DNA of 64,000 nucleotides from Malus domestica (GCF_042453785.1 NC_091669.1:12164501-12228500), one strand, 5' to 3'; positions 19,124-31,384 are shown, numbered from the stretch's first letter. Translations and numbers: made by a program. The notes: generated from the sequence alone by a model not told the origin.

Positions 19124-22076
19124 TCAATATATACTAAAACACATTTTGCCTTGAAACACTGTTCATAAGCACAGTGTTGTTCCGATTTTACCCTCTCTTA
19201 GTTTCTATTATTTCAAGTTTGCCACTGTTTATATATCCTCTGCCTTCCTATTCCTTTCCGCGCGCGACTCACCACGACTACTGTAAAACGACCACTGCAC
19301 TCCTCTGAACCACTACCAACCCATCCCTCTCACTCTTCTTAGTCAAGCTCTTGCCAATTTTGTCGTTGTTTTCGTGTAACCAATAGTTAGGGTTTCATAC
19401 ATATTTTCCAGCGACCCAATTCCTGCCGATCGCCGATGAATTGAGCCTCTCCGTTACCTGGAAACAACTTCTCTCACTCTTAGGAGATACGTTAAGGTAT
19501 TGCATGTTCAATATTAGTTCATTTTAAGATGAATTGAAGGAAACTGTATAATCTGCATATGAATGCCCTTAAGCTGGAGGGATTGTCTAAGGTTTTGTGT
19601 GTGTGTATCTGTAATTTTGCATCTATTGCGAATCGGACCTCCCCTTTGCCACCAATCATCTTCCCTTCGGCGAGGGTTCTCGTTTTTCCGGCAAGTTTCT
19701 ATCTCTCTTTTTATTTTTAAGTTGCAGATAATAATTTCTTTTTTTTTTTTTGAGTTGCAGATAATAATTTATGATCAATGTGATCCCATATCGTTGTTTT
19801 TCAATTGTAGTTGTGGTTTAATCTGCAAATTTTGTGTGAGCTTACCACCAATCGTCTCCAGCCACATAAAGTAATGGTCATGTTGAAACAAAGCAATTAT
19901 TTGAAGGATTTTCTCTCACCTTTGTGTCTGTAGGATTTCCAAATCTTCAATAAATCCACTTTTTTCCTTACCTTTTGCTTATTGTGGAATCTGAGTTCTG
20001 TTTTTTCCGGTGATTTTTTATTGATAAATTGCATCAGTTGTGACCAATTTTCCTTTTTGGTTTTATCTTAGGACTTTGTCAAGGAGAAAGTCTGTGAGCT
20101 GTGAAGGAAAGAAATGTAATCGAGAGGTATTTTCCTTTTGGCAAGTATCATGAATTATATTTCTGTTTTTGAACAATATTTGCCTAAAAGTATACTCTTT
20201 TTTTTTAATGGTATTTCAAATAAGGTTACTTCCCAAACACTGATATTTTGGTTTTCTATTGGTTTATTTGAAACCAGCTTGATTTAGGTTACAAGGTTGA
20301 GGGTTGCTGATAGTTGTCATATTTAGAGTGGGTGTTCAAAAGTATTGTTTACCATCTTGAATGTCTAGATAAGATGCTAGGTACTTGATTTTTCCATTTT
20401 AATAATTGGCATTTGGTTTTTTAAATGTTTTATGCAAAGAGTGAGATGAGTCAAGTACTCTGATACTCAGAGTTCGTTCTCTAAACTTTAGTTGTTTGAG
20501 GTTGTGATTGTTTTAGGACAAATCATCTACGTAATAAATGTATGATTCCAAGTGCATACATCATACCAGTTTGATGTATGTAGTACTATTTACATCTTTA
20601 CGTTGATAAACTCAAAACATATATAGTACTTTTTGCATCAGTTGAATTGAAAATTAGCCAATCCACATTTGAGGACATAGTGAGGAGAATGCCTGAACTT
20701 ATATATATATATATATATCAATGATAAGTAGAATAAGCATTCATAAGAGAGAAGAAGGTTGATTAATTCATATATTTATATTCATATATATATTTGAAGG
20801 AAACTATATAATCTGCATATGAATGCCCTTAAGCTGGAGGGATTGTCTAAGGTTTTGTGTGTGTGTGTATTTGCAACTTTGCATCTATTCTTTCAGAGTG
20901 TTATCTCAATATATTCAACTTAGGAGAGTCCCAACAAAAACATTCGAGTTTTGCATGCTCGAATCTGCCCCTAGACCGAGGAGTTCCATAAACCCAGCTC
21001 GCAGTGGGTTTTTCGGACAAAGATCTGAGTTTTCTCCTACCGGTTTCAGGCCTTTTCGACCTTTTGGGTCCCACGAAGGTGATATTCTTACTCTACACCC
21101 TCAAATTTGCTTAGGCTGTGAATTTGGTGTGCAATGGTTAAGTTTTAAAGCTAATCGAAATCAATTTACTCATAAATTAATTTACTGTTCATACCAACAG
21201 TAGTATTAGGAATCACATGCTTATGATTTCATATTTATGAAATTAATTTACTCATGTCTTTATTAGATCGATTTACCTTTTTTTTAGAATTCTTCGTTTA
21301 AATTTGCAGGATTTAGGACAATTTTTCTTTTGAAGTTTGGGTTCTTTTGATATTATTTTTTTTATCTGAATTATTCATTTAACTTCTGAGATCTTTTATC
21401 AAATCTCCAAATTGACTCATAATGATTAGGCTCGAAACAGATGTTTTAAATCAGTTTTGGTGGATGAGTTGTTCCGCAGCCTGAGGAAGAACAGAGGTAT
21501 GTTTTTGAAATAAGGTCTGATCGAAACTTTTCTATAAAATTTCGCAATTTTTGAGTTTTAAGCCATTCAAATTCACATATGCCTACATTAATCTATTAAG
21601 TAGGTTACTTATTGAATTTTTTTTTTTTGGGATTTTGTGTACAGAGTGCCGTGTTGGAACCAGCAATGCAAGGATGGGATCTGATCGATTGCACTTTAAC
21701 AAGGTTTATTTCTCGAATCACATTCATTAGTTAGATTATTAATGTGCTTCAATAGGGGTTTTCAATATGATTTTGTAATTTCCCTTGATTAGAGAACAAA
21801 AATTAAGAAATCACAAGCAATTGAGCAATTGGAAACATGGCTGCAAGTGATAAGCCAGAGTCTTTGTTTTAAATAACTATACTACTTTTTGTCATGTAAT
21901 ATAAGAATGTAAATAGCACTCTCTAACTGTGCCATATTAGCATCCTCAATTTTCTCATGTAATATATGTATATAACCCTACTCTTTGGCACATATTTTCT
22001 CACGTATATATGTCCTACTTTTTACACGTTTAAGACAGTTTTGAAACCTGCAGCATCGCGCAGGCTTCACTCCTTG
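19124..22076 (+). mobile_element. Non-autonomous Helitron in the intron of dioxygenase copy B
   Basis: The proposed 5' end is TC at 19124, followed within 35 bp by a perfect inverted repeat AACACTGT/ACAGTGTT, a common plant Helitron 5' feature. The 3' end carries the hairpin CCTGC...GCAGG (in CCTGCAGCATCGCGCAGG) about 8 bp before CTTG then T, close to the canonical CTRR end but with T in place of a purine. No Rep/helicase frame is present, so it is non-autonomous. Direct repeats of about 75 bp occur inside. No captured gene is recognised. Confidence 0.6.
20795..20868 (+). repeat. Second copy of a ~75-bp direct repeat inside the Helitron
   Basis: The segment containing ATGAATGCCCTTAAGCTGGA, followed by a (GT)n tract, matches 19535-19610 almost base for base. 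The two lie about 1.26 kb apart. The short open frame each contains (MPLSWRDCLRFCVCV) is a by-product of the repeat. Confidence 0.7.
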
Positions 22077-22910
22077 TTATTTTCTATGGAAAGAAAAAAA
22101 TACAACCATTATTTTGTATAATTTTTTTGACAGAAATTATTTTTGTCCATGTCTCAACGTAAAACACCATAATATTTTTTTTATTTATATTATGTATTGC
22201 ATGCTAATAAGGTAAGCTAGTTTCATAATAAAACAATTTTTGGTAAAAAAATTTGAGAAAAAAAGCCTAATCAAATAATAGGTTAATTGACATTTAATTG
22301 CATCGAAAATAATAAAATGAAAAACTTATTATTAATTATAAGTCAAATCTAACCTATGTTACGCTCTATGAGGGTATTTTAGGAACACAAGAATTATAAA
22401 AACTGACATACCAAGCTTGTTAAGGAAATTTGCTTAGTTGGACTCTAGTAAATGGGGTTTATGTCTGAAAAAATAAAGAGGATGGGTTTTAAGTGAGAGA
22501 AAATAAGTTTTAAGGGGGAAACTCTCATTTTCAGAATAATTAATATATGGTTTTATGCTTACAATGAAGCATCCCCATTCTTGGCAAATTTTCATGGATG
22601 ATTTTGGACCGTTGATCAGGAGACCCCGATGTGAGAAGAGACATATCAACTACAGGAATTGTGAGTTCAGGATCGTTAGGATCTGCTTCGTCACTGGGGT
22701 CTCCATTGAACATATATGCAGAAGGAAGAGAGCTGAAAGCAGGGGATTCAGCAAGCGGTTTGATGCTTGTTACTTTCGTGGTCTCCATGGTTGTTTGAGT
22801 AGCCACTGCTTCCATAGCTCGAAACTCAAAAACTAAGATCAAAGAAATCAGTTACAAGCTAAGGGAGAAAATGTTGAGTTGAGATGAGTTCTTAATGAAA
22901 GAAATGCTTC

Positions 22911-22920
22911 CTTTTTATAG
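22911..22920 (-). promoter_or_regulatory. TATA box of dioxygenase copy B
   Basis: The minus strand reads CTATAAAAAG about 96 bp upstream of the start codon at 22815. The motif and its flanks are conserved in copy A, so it predates the duplication. Confidence 0.45.
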
Positions 22921-22974
22921 AGCACCGAGAAGCTGATGCGTATCTTCACTTGGTGAATGAAGATTTAATTACCC

Positions 22975-23900
22975 CCTATATAAAATTATCCATGTATTCA
23001 ACAGAACAATAAAAAAAATTCATTTTCTTCGGTCAACTTTTTATTGGTCAAATTATTATTCTTTTTTTAGTGTTTTTATTTTTTTTAAACTTGTCTTTGT
23101 CTTTGACACAGTATTATTTGGTAAAACATATTACGTGTATACTATCGTCGGGTGCCTTTGTTGTTGTACACATAGTTGAATGGTATGTTTATTTTCAGTT
23201 TTATTACATTTAATTTTGTACACATTGTTTATTGCTATGCTTATTCTTAATTTTAGTACGTTTGATCTTGTACATATGTCTATAATAATTAATAGAAAAC
23301 CCCTTGTCAACTAAAATTACATAAAAAGATGATTGTAACCCTCCAATTATAATTCATGTGAAAAAAATTAAGGGTAAATTACATTTTGCACATTCAGGTT
23401 TATGTGCAATTACAATCTCATACATCTTTAAACTATTTCAATCTCATATATTTACTATTACTTCATTTCAATGTCATACATAAAGAATTGAACAAAACTC
23501 AAATTCTGTAAATCATCAAAAATGAACTTTCTTTAAAGAAAAAAGGTCTCTAAGGCTGGTTCAAAACCTTATTAGAAAATATGTTGAGTTTGCCGTTAAG
23601 TGATGACATGATAACAGTGAGTTCCACTTTTGTACTGATGTAATTGCTAAACTTGAAAATTTAACCCACATCTCCTCCCAAATAAAATTATCCATGTATT
23701 CAACAAAACGATTATATTATGTGTACACAATCGTCGGGTGCATTTGTTGTTATACACATTGTTGAATGGTATATTTATATTTAGTTTTATTACGTTTAAT
23801 GTTGTACACATTTGTTGATTGGTATGCTTATTTTCAATCTTAGTATGTTTGATTTTGTACATATCTAAACTACCTATTAATAGAAACTTGGTTGTCAATC
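22975..23900. repeat. Direct duplication of an AT-rich upstream segment
   Basis: A segment beginning ATAAAATTATCCATGTATTC and containing TCGTCGGGTGC(C/A)TTTGTTGT occurs at about 22979-23310 and again at about 23684-23890. The left end of a GGGTAAATTACA-type repeat lies between the copies near 23373. No gene is seen. Confidence 0.6.
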
Positions 23901-26430
23901 ACAACTCCATGAAATTACCATTTTAACCCCCTCACCAAAACTAAACAAAAATAAAAAACATGAACAATTTAGTAATTACATAAACATAAATTTTGTTGCT
24001 TTTTGCAGCAACCTCACAGTTAGGTCCATGTAATTAAATAATTCTATTTGAAAAGTTGTTCGAGTCAATCAATCCTATAAAAAATTTCTCGTAGTTTGAG
24101 CTCGAGTTGCACCACCTACCGATAAAAGCTGTGAAATCTTTTTATTATTATTGTAAAAGCTGTGAAATTTTTCCCAGCACAACTCTTTATGATACATTCA
24201 TTTATTAAAAATAATCCTTTTTTTAGCCAAAAAATAAGTCGTCCCAGTAAAAACATGAAGGAAAAAAGAGGAAGGAATTCGCATAGAATTGTTGAATTTT
24301 TGCATTATTCGAAGTGAACAAGCTGAAGAGGAGTCGATTGCTGGTATTTTTTGTTGGATATATATCAACAATTAATGATAATTTTTATATGCTAATAAAT
24401 AATAAATACGAATTGATAAATTAACAGAGTATGAACAAAATAAAAATATTAAATAGACAACTTGAAGATTGAGGCTTGCGTACCGCAATGTCCTTGAAAC
24501 AAAAATTTCGTCTCTACTCAGTACTTGTAATTCTACGGTTGTCTGTTTCACTAGGATTCAACGATCAAAGTCAAAATTCCAGCATCGAAAAATTTGACTT
24601 CTGGCGAATTTCGATGTGGTTCTCTCAGTAAGAATGTTTGGGATTCTAGAAGAAGATTTTGATTTTTTCTATGTTCTAAATGTCATACAGATTGATGTAT
24701 ATATAATAGGATCATGTCTGTTCGCAACAGGTAAATGGGATGCGTCTGTTGAAAGCCATCTTCTCAGAGGGGTGCTTTGCTCTGCGTTCTTTCATCCCTT
24801 CAGACTTCATCTGAAAATATGAGTTTGTTGATAAAAAATAGATAAATAATTAAATTCGAAATTAATAAAAAATAAAAAATTAAAAAATTAAATTTTTAGA
24901 ACCCAAGATTAATTATATATATTAATTATCAATTACTTAGTACACCCGAAAGCCCAACCCCAAGGTTAAGCTCAATTTTATTCTCCATGGTCCATCACAC
25001 TAATTACTATCTATAAGGGACAAGACTTTATAAAGTGAAGGAACATTTTGGTAGTGACCAATGTAGGACAATAAAATTTCTACTCTAAATTTCCAACATT
25101 TTATTTTATGAAATTCCTTTTTTTCAAAGAGATTTACAATATAATCTAAACTACTGAAAAAAAATTCAAACTTAACTGAGAGAAAATAAATTGCTTTTAT
25201 TAACTTGGTTATGCCTGTAGTTTTCAAACTCTCAACTCTGTTAATTATACTCTATGAGTTTAGAATTTTCTTTTCAAGAGTTGATTTGACATTTGCTAAT
25301 GAGCAGCGTGCTAGCCTTCTTGCATCCAAATTCAATTTTTTCTCCGTAGATTCGAGTGGTTTAAAATCTCTCTTAGTCAATAACGAAACTATCTTGAAAA
25401 AGGTGGATTAGACTGAATCTTATTCAGAGAGGACACAAAAGAGAAAATCGAATGGGGATAGAAGGAAAACCTAATATCAAGGACCAAATTTGACAAAGAG
25501 GAGTCATTTTGTGAAAAGCTATAGCAAAAGTGAAAAACAAGGGGTTACAGCTGAATGCTCATGCTTTTGAAGAGAATCAAACTGCTCTGTTATACAAAGC
25601 TGAACAAGTTTCCAAACTTTTGATGCTCTGGGAGATCACATGGACTTTCCATCACATGATCAAGAACAAAAAATAAAACATATTGAACGGAACACATGGC
25701 TTGACGATTGGTGGAAGAGTAGCTTCCTGCATATCTCCTACCACCTTTTTGCACGAAAAATCGAAGATACTACGTAGATTGTTACATTCTACGCCACGAC
25801 TCCAATGGTTAGTTTAATTACCATCTGCAACGAATCCCAAAAACAGATACTTGAGAACAAATATGTTAACTGAATATCGAGTCAATAATGTAACTGATGT
25901 GTTAGTGATTCAGTTTCGACAACAACTAGGAAAAGCAGATACAGTAACAGAGAAAGCACTCAGCATGTCTTTTAACCGTGTACTTTCACATATACCGTCT
26001 GATATCGCTTGTGTGTGCTATGTATTCAGGAAAGAACTAATACGATAAAAAGGGTGCAAGGCTTGATTTGACACAATCGAAACTTGATGGATCGTGTGCA
26101 CGATGTGTTAGTTTCCATCAATTGTGGCTTCAACCGTGTGCCAGAAATTAGGGGCATGTCACAAACTAAACCAATTGAAAAGAGATCCTTATGTTTGTTT
26201 AGGCCCGTAATGCCCTTGCATATGAAGATAACTTTTCACGGGTGACAACACTTGTGAAAGTGTATAGCTCAGTAAGTTTCTTGTGACTCACCTTACGAAG
26301 GATCGACGTGTACAAAAAAACTGGCTGCAACTATGAGATAGCACAGAATAAGCATCAAGCCTTTAAAGTAGTTTGACGTCCCTTCCTACAAATATAAAGG
26401 CAATGAATCTCACATCGAGCAACATTGAAT
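23900..26430. other. Intergenic sequence without recognised gene
   Basis: AT-rich, with no open frame of convincing length or composition. No exons of the CAX pseudogene that should follow position 26440 could be found here. Confidence 0.4.
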
Positions 26431-26439
26431 ATTAAAAAA

Positions 26440-27775
26440 AACATGGATATTTGTGTAGATGATCCAATTGCAACTCCAAGTGTGATATCCTGCGGAAAGA
26501 TTAATTCCGTCAATAAAATAAACGGAATCTATAAATTGAGGTTTACAAAACTTGGATTCAAAGCACTCACAAGCTTGTCCTTCATGGCAAACATGATAGC
26601 ACTTGCATGCTCTGCAGCATTTCCTACAATTGGAAGTAGTAAAACAAGAAGGAAAAATGTGCGTCACAATCACACACAGAAAATGGAAGTGCAAAATGTC
26701 AGCACAATAGCAGCTCAGAAACTACGCACCCGGAGCACAGTGGGCTAGTATACGAAGCAAGTGTTACCTGGATAGCATCAACAAGGTATCCAGACAAAAC
26801 AGATACCCAGACAATTAGAACAGCAAGCCAGCCAATTGCTCCCCACTGAGTTATCTCAGGAGCCTCTTCCTCATCGGATTCATCTTCACCCCCGACTCCT
26901 TCCTGAAACAGTTTCCAAAGAGAAATTATACAACTGAATGGAGTTAGGTCAGAAAATGGTCCCAAGAACCAATCCAAGTATTAGCTTTACATTTTCAATA
27001 GAAAACAGAAGGAACCAGTAAACGCTCTTCTTTATGGAAAATAAAATCATAACAAAATTAATAAGATAATTCCCTTAAACATGAAATTTTTTAATATTAA
27101 AAACCGAAGCTCATTCAAGATTTAAAAAATACAAAGAATTCATCATTTGATAAACTTCAGCAACTAACACAGCAACACACAGTGTTCAAAATAGAAAAAC
27201 AATGACATTCTAGATCTTTTGAAAAACTTAAGCAAACTTGACTGTCCTCCTCAATGGAATTAGAAAGATTATGATGACTTCTAAGTTGAAAGAAGAGGTA
27301 ACTTGCATATGCCACTAGCATTACACAGCTGCTAAACCTTGAAAGAGACAACTCTGACTTCCCAAAGTGGATCTCTGAGTGCGTAAAATGAAGCACAGCT
27401 GGAAACATTAACCCCATGACAGCCATCAACAGCAATCCGGAATTCACAAGGGCGGCAGACTGTTGCAAAAGTAGCCACATTCGGATGTAAATGTCATGAC
27501 ATCAAGATGAACAGCGTCAAAGAGCTCACAGAGCAGAAAATTTCAGGGTCCAAGGCTCAACAAAATTTGAAGATCTACCTTGTTGAAAACCTGAATTTTT
27601 TGGTAATGAATGATTCCACCAGTGAAGAAGGCACATCCGAGCACTAAGAGCATGTTGGGCAAGATTGATCCCAATAAAGACTGCTGAACAACCCTTATCA
27701 TTCCGTTCTTTAATGCATATAATGATATAATCATTTCTGTTGCATTTCCAAATGTGGCATGTAACAGACCCCCAA
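26440..27775 (-). pseudogene. Vacuolar cation/proton exchanger (CAX) fragment
   Basis: Five minus-strand exon blocks with plausible splice sites encode a partial CAX antiporter: 27775-27579 ([20 protein letters not shown]), 27459 to about 27240 (SAALVNSGLLLMAVMGLMFP), 26902-26768 (acidic EDESDEEEAPEITQWGAIGW), a block ending 26571 ([20 protein letters not shown]), and 26489 to about 26444 (DITLGVAIGSSTQISMF). CAX proteins move Ca2+ or other cations into the vacuole against protons. Both GNA(T/A)E ion-selectivity motifs and the acidic linker are present. Missing are the N-terminal exons, a stretch before LLPIV that normally carries an ASxAWNIPVAFIS-like helix, and everything after ISMF, where poly-T begins. 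It cannot encode a working transporter unless it is rescued by unseen exons. Confidence 0.75.
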
Positions 27776-28167
27776 CTGCAATCCAACAACGAGCTCACTT
27801 GAGGCAAAACCAAAAACAGAGGCTCAAAGGTATAAGATTACTTGGATCAGTGATTCAGTAAGGTTACCAAAGTTCCTACGTTGAAAACAAGAGGAACTAC
27901 CTATTCATTTTCATAATCAACAAAAAGAAGTGTATTAAGTGACACTACAAAGAACGGGCTACAGGCACTGGGAATCTTTCAGGATGTCCAGTAAACAGTC
28001 TAGTAAGCTGACATATAATCAATTAATGGCACAAAAACTTCATTAGACTAATTGATATGATCAAAGTCCCATAGAAAAACAGCTTACTTTGTACAAGTCA
28101 TAACCAGACACATGACCATAGAGACTAACTAGTAAACAAGTAGGAATAGAGAAGCAAATTGATGTTG

Positions 28168-28240
28168 TTACAACAACAACACTAAAGCCTTATCCCACTT
28201 AATGGGGTCAGACTGATGCTGTTAGGGGATTTAAATCCCA
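28168..28240 (-). mobile_element. Au-like SINE 3' portion
   Basis: The plus strand reads GTTACAACAACAACACTAAAGCC and then TTATCCCACTTAATGGGGTCA. On the minus strand this ends in a TTG-repeat tail, as in Au-type plant SINEs. Only the 3' portion is evident. Confidence 0.4.
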
Positions 28241-28742
28241 TAATGTTATGATCTAGTAAATTAAACACCTCGAGAAATGCGTGTTCAAAATTCCAATGAC
28301 CAGCCAAAGATAGCTTGCACAGTTTACCAAGAACCAATTCTGTTAGTTCCTATACAGTCTGAGTCTAATCAATGAGATACACAAATTATTCTAGGGAAAA
28401 TATACTTCTATTAAAAAAAAACCCATATCATCATCCACTAAATTATACTATTGATACAGCCCTAGCAACATTTTGTGTCAACAGAACAGTACTTTGTTGC
28501 AGCAGCAGAGCCAGGACTCTAAACTAGGATGGTGGTAACCTCAGAAAATTTAGTTCATCAAAATAATATATATTCGGACAAAATTCTTTGAAATCCTAAT
28601 CCAGTTGGCGATATAAATATCACCACAACAATGAAAAACTCAAGAATTAGCCTTGGAGAAACTTAAGAGAACTTAATACTATCCAAAACAAGCTAGCACT
28701 TAGTCGCATATCCTAGAAGCTCTGCTAAAGGTACGATGCCCA

Positions 28743-29365
28743 CTAAGCTGAAGAAGAGGACCCATCCCGGCTCAAGTCCCCAGAAGCTGCACCAGGCTCG
28801 GCTTCTTCTTTGTTGACACCGACAAGACCCTCCAAGACCGAGCGTACAAGCTCATCCATTAACCCAGCTCCGAAACTTGGTGGTAACATCACTCTGATTT
28901 CCGAGGCTAGATCAAGGAGGTCTGTGAGAAGTGACTCCACCGCTTCTTCTGATGTTTCTAGACCAACATGCCTGAAGAAGTTCAACGTTTTTGCCTCGCC
29001 ATCTTACTGGCTGCAGGAGATTAACCTGTCTGAGGCTGCTGGCAAGCACTCGACTTCACTCAGGTTTTTCAAACTAGCCATGGAGGCTGAATGAAGTTGG
29101 AAGAGCAAGCTGAGTTGCAAGCAGCGGCGGCGGACTCAGACCAACGCCCCGTCGTGCCCTCGTCCACTTCAAGTCCGAGACTTCCTGCATGCACCACGAA
29201 CTCCACTCCTTCGTCTTCTCCCTCCACGGCTGCGTCATGCTCCAAGCTCCTCTGCTTCATCATCTCCGTCCTGTGGCTAGGAATTGGTAGATCTCGCCGG
29301 AGCTCTAGTGATCTCGTGGATCTCGAGACAGCTGCTCTTCTGAGCTCAGCCCTCCTCCTCAGCAT
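28743..29365 (-). other. Unrecognised minus-strand open frames in a GC-richer block
   Basis: An 80-residue frame (28985-28743) has balanced composition and a helical look (SEEAVESLLTDLLDLASEIR, later LMDELVRSVLEGLV), ending in an acidic, Ser-rich tail. A second frame (29365-29069) is Arg/Glu/Ala-rich. I recognise no family. They could be the end of a real small gene, transposon-derived sequence, or chance frames in a GC-rich block. The opposite strand also has an open frame (29091-29705), Ser/Ala-rich, which I do not favour. Confidence 0.25.
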
Positions 29366-29695
29366 CCACCAACTACCTCAAGCTTCATCATGCTTCTCCG
29401 CCATCCTCAACACCATTGCACACCCAGCTGCAAATCCAAACGACGTCGCAGACACCGGCACCGCCACAGGTCTCCCGCATCTCCTCCTTGCTGTTGAAGT
29501 AGACCAAGTCACCATCTCCTCCGCTAACGCCGTTCGCAGTGATCAGCCTGCTGTCAACTCCTACTCCCCAACCGCATCGGCAACATCAGCACGGGCAGCG
29601 CGCTTCTTGACTCAAAGCTCAGCAACGGCAGTGCAACAGCCCTCGTACAGCAGCCTCATGCAGCAGCAAACGGTGGCAAAACACAGCAACGTCGG

Positions 29696-29865
29696 AAAAC
29701 TGTGACCAAAAGGCATTACATAGCAAAATCCCGCCGCAGTCTTTTGCACAGCACCACACGGCAACGTCACCACCGAGGGAAAACTGTGACCAAAAGCATT
29801 ACACAACGAAATCCTGCTGCTGTCTTTTGCACAGTGCCACACGGTAAAAAAGTGACGCACTGCAA
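29696..29865 (+). repeat. 84-bp tandem duplication
   Basis: The segment AAACTGTGACCAAAAG(G)CATTACA through CTTTTGCACAG(C/T)(A/G)CCACACGG occurs twice in tandem with a period near 84 bp. It directly precedes the 102-bp repeat array. Confidence 0.6.
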
Positions 29866-29892
29866 AGCTCCAAGCACCAAGACTCACGGCAA

Positions 29893-30287
29893 CGTCACCA
29901 CCATGATCAAAGTCGGCGAAGAACTTCAGTGACCGCCGTCAAACGACTAGCCGGTCGTGAAGCTCAACGCTTTGCACTACCTCAAGCTCGTCACTATGGC
30001 CATCATGATCAAAGTCGACGAAGAACTTCGGTGACCACCGTCAAACGACTAGCCGGTCGCGAAGCTCGACACTTTGCACTACCTCAAGCTCGTCACTCTG
30101 GCCACCATGATCAAAGGCGGCGAAGAACTTCAGTGACCGCCGTCAAACGACTAGCCGGTCGTGAAGCTCGACGCTTTGCACTACCTCAAGTTCGTCACTT
30201 TGGTCGCCATTATCAAAGTCGGCGAAGAACTTCAGTAACCGCCGTCAAACGACTAGCCGATTGTGAAGCTCGACGCTTTGCACTACC
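29893..30287 (+). repeat. 102-bp tandem repeat, about 3.8 copies, open in one frame
   Basis: The marker G(G/A)CGAAGAACTTC starts at 29915, 30017, 30119 and 30221, giving an exact 102-bp period. Because 102 is divisible by three, the frame from 29929 stays open and yields a 34-residue repeat (VTAVKRLAGREARRFALPQA, then RHxGHHDQSRRRTS). The peptide is very basic. No flanking gene structure supports expression, so I annotate the DNA repeat only. Confidence 0.75.
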
Positions 30288-30398
30288 ACCAAGCTTGACT
30301 CCAGCTCTCCGTCCGTCTTCGTCCTTCCCTGCAAATTCCTTAGCCCATCATCACAATTTATATAAAAAAAATATAATAAAAAATTAGGATAGTGGAGC

Positions 30399-30760
30399 AA
30401 AGTGGTGAGGCACCACGTTAAAAGAAATTAATATATATATATATATATAAGTTATATCTATAAAAGTTATATATATGGCCGACAAAAGGTGCCTCAGGCA
30501 CCATGTAAAGAAAAAAAAAAGTAAACATACAAAAAGAAGGTTTGGTGCTCCACGCACAAAAGAGTAAAAAAAAAAAATTAATAATAAAAAAAAAAAGTTC
30601 ATGATGGTGGTGGGTGTGAGCACCGCCGAAAGCAAAAAAATAAAAAGTAAAAAAAATGATGGTGGACGACATCATGTGAAAATAATAATAATAATAATAT
30701 AAAAAAAATCATAAAGTCTTTTGGTGATTCTGGCGCCATGTGAAAAAAAAAAGTAAAACA
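30399..30760. repeat. Low-complexity block with repeated GGTG/CACC phrases and poly-A runs
   Basis: Short phrases such as GGTGCCTCAGGCACCATGT, GGTGCTCCACGCAC and GGCGCCATGTG alternate with A-rich runs (GTAAAAAAAA) at roughly 60-70 bp spacing, with a (TA)n tract near 30430. It looks like a degenerate tandem repeat in a retroelement leader. Confidence 0.45.
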
Positions 30761-30789
30761 AAGCTCATTTATTGATTTCTCTAAAAAAT

Positions 30790-31300
30790 TCACATAAATA
30801 AGAGTCTTGGACAGCCAGCTCATCAGACCACTTGGAAAGGATCCTGTTGTCCTTCGGGGGTGAGAAGATTTCTAGCTACCACCGTAGCGGTTATGTCATT
30901 CTTCATCACAGAGTCTCCAACTGTAAGATGACCGATGGGGGATAAGAATGATGGGTGCCATATGATGTCTGGAGAAGACACATCAGCATATTCCCCAGCA
31001 TTCAAATCAAGACGACAATCAGATGGGCAATCCATTTGCAAAAAAATGATGAAGGAAGAAGAGGTCAGGTAAATCAAATTCTTAGAAATACAAAAAAAAA
31101 AAAAAGGAAATTCCTACCGGCGGCAACTCTCTAAATATGTTTTCGAACACAATTAATGTCTCTATAAAAAGAAGAGTCACCTCTCCCCAAAATTCAAAAG
31201 CCGGGCCGCTTGTTAAAAAATCGAAGAGGCAATAAGGCCATTTGTTCAAAAATCGAAGAGGCACCGTTCTCCGAATTTCAAAAGATTGACTTTTCCGAAT
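30790..31300 (-). mobile_element. Degraded LARD/Tat-like retroelement fragment
   Basis: On the minus strand a short motif SDELAVQDS (near 30800-30830) and the segment DCRLDLNAGEYADVSSPDII upstream resemble peptides I associate with Tat/LARD-type elements in related genomes. The stretch at 31082-31264 reads AFEFWGEVTLLFIETLIVFE. No LTR or target duplication was located. The family assignment is a weak recollection. Confidence 0.3.
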
Positions 31301-31384
31301 TTATCAGCACCTTTCACACGCAACCTTAGCTTTGCAGAAATCACGCACAACTTTGTCAAACTTTGTCAAAGATTTCTAACAAAG

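Larger units (their letters stand above)
17317..22815 (-). pseudogene. 2-oxoglutarate-dependent dioxygenase copy B (DOXC type), two frameshifts
   Basis: Exon 1 (22815-22564) starts MEAVATQTTMETTKVTSIKP and ends near CQEWGCFI; exon 2 (18122-17317) continues AINHEVPPSLMKAMIDACHG. The fold motifs of the Fe(II)/2-oxoglutarate oxygenases are visible: HTD in LPRHTDSGLFTLL, a second His in LIHRA, and RIS for 2-oxoglutarate. Two small deletions shift the frame, one in exon 1 after RSKIIH and one after PPCPQPE just before the HTD motif. About four residues are also missing before the ILTNGKYKS segment. The intact family has about 340-360 residues and acts in specialised metabolism or hormone turnover; it resembles DMR6-like and 2-ODD19-like proteins, substrate unknown. 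The 4.4 kb intron holds a Helitron. Likely a pseudogene. Confidence 0.75.

Noticed and set aside
29091-29705. 204-codon plus-strand frame
   Set aside because: Ser/Ala-rich, overlapped by open frames on the other strand in a GC-rich block; no family recognised and no splice or promoter context.
29893-30287. Possible CRISPR-like array
   Set aside because: The units are contiguous tandem repeats without spacers, in a plant genome.
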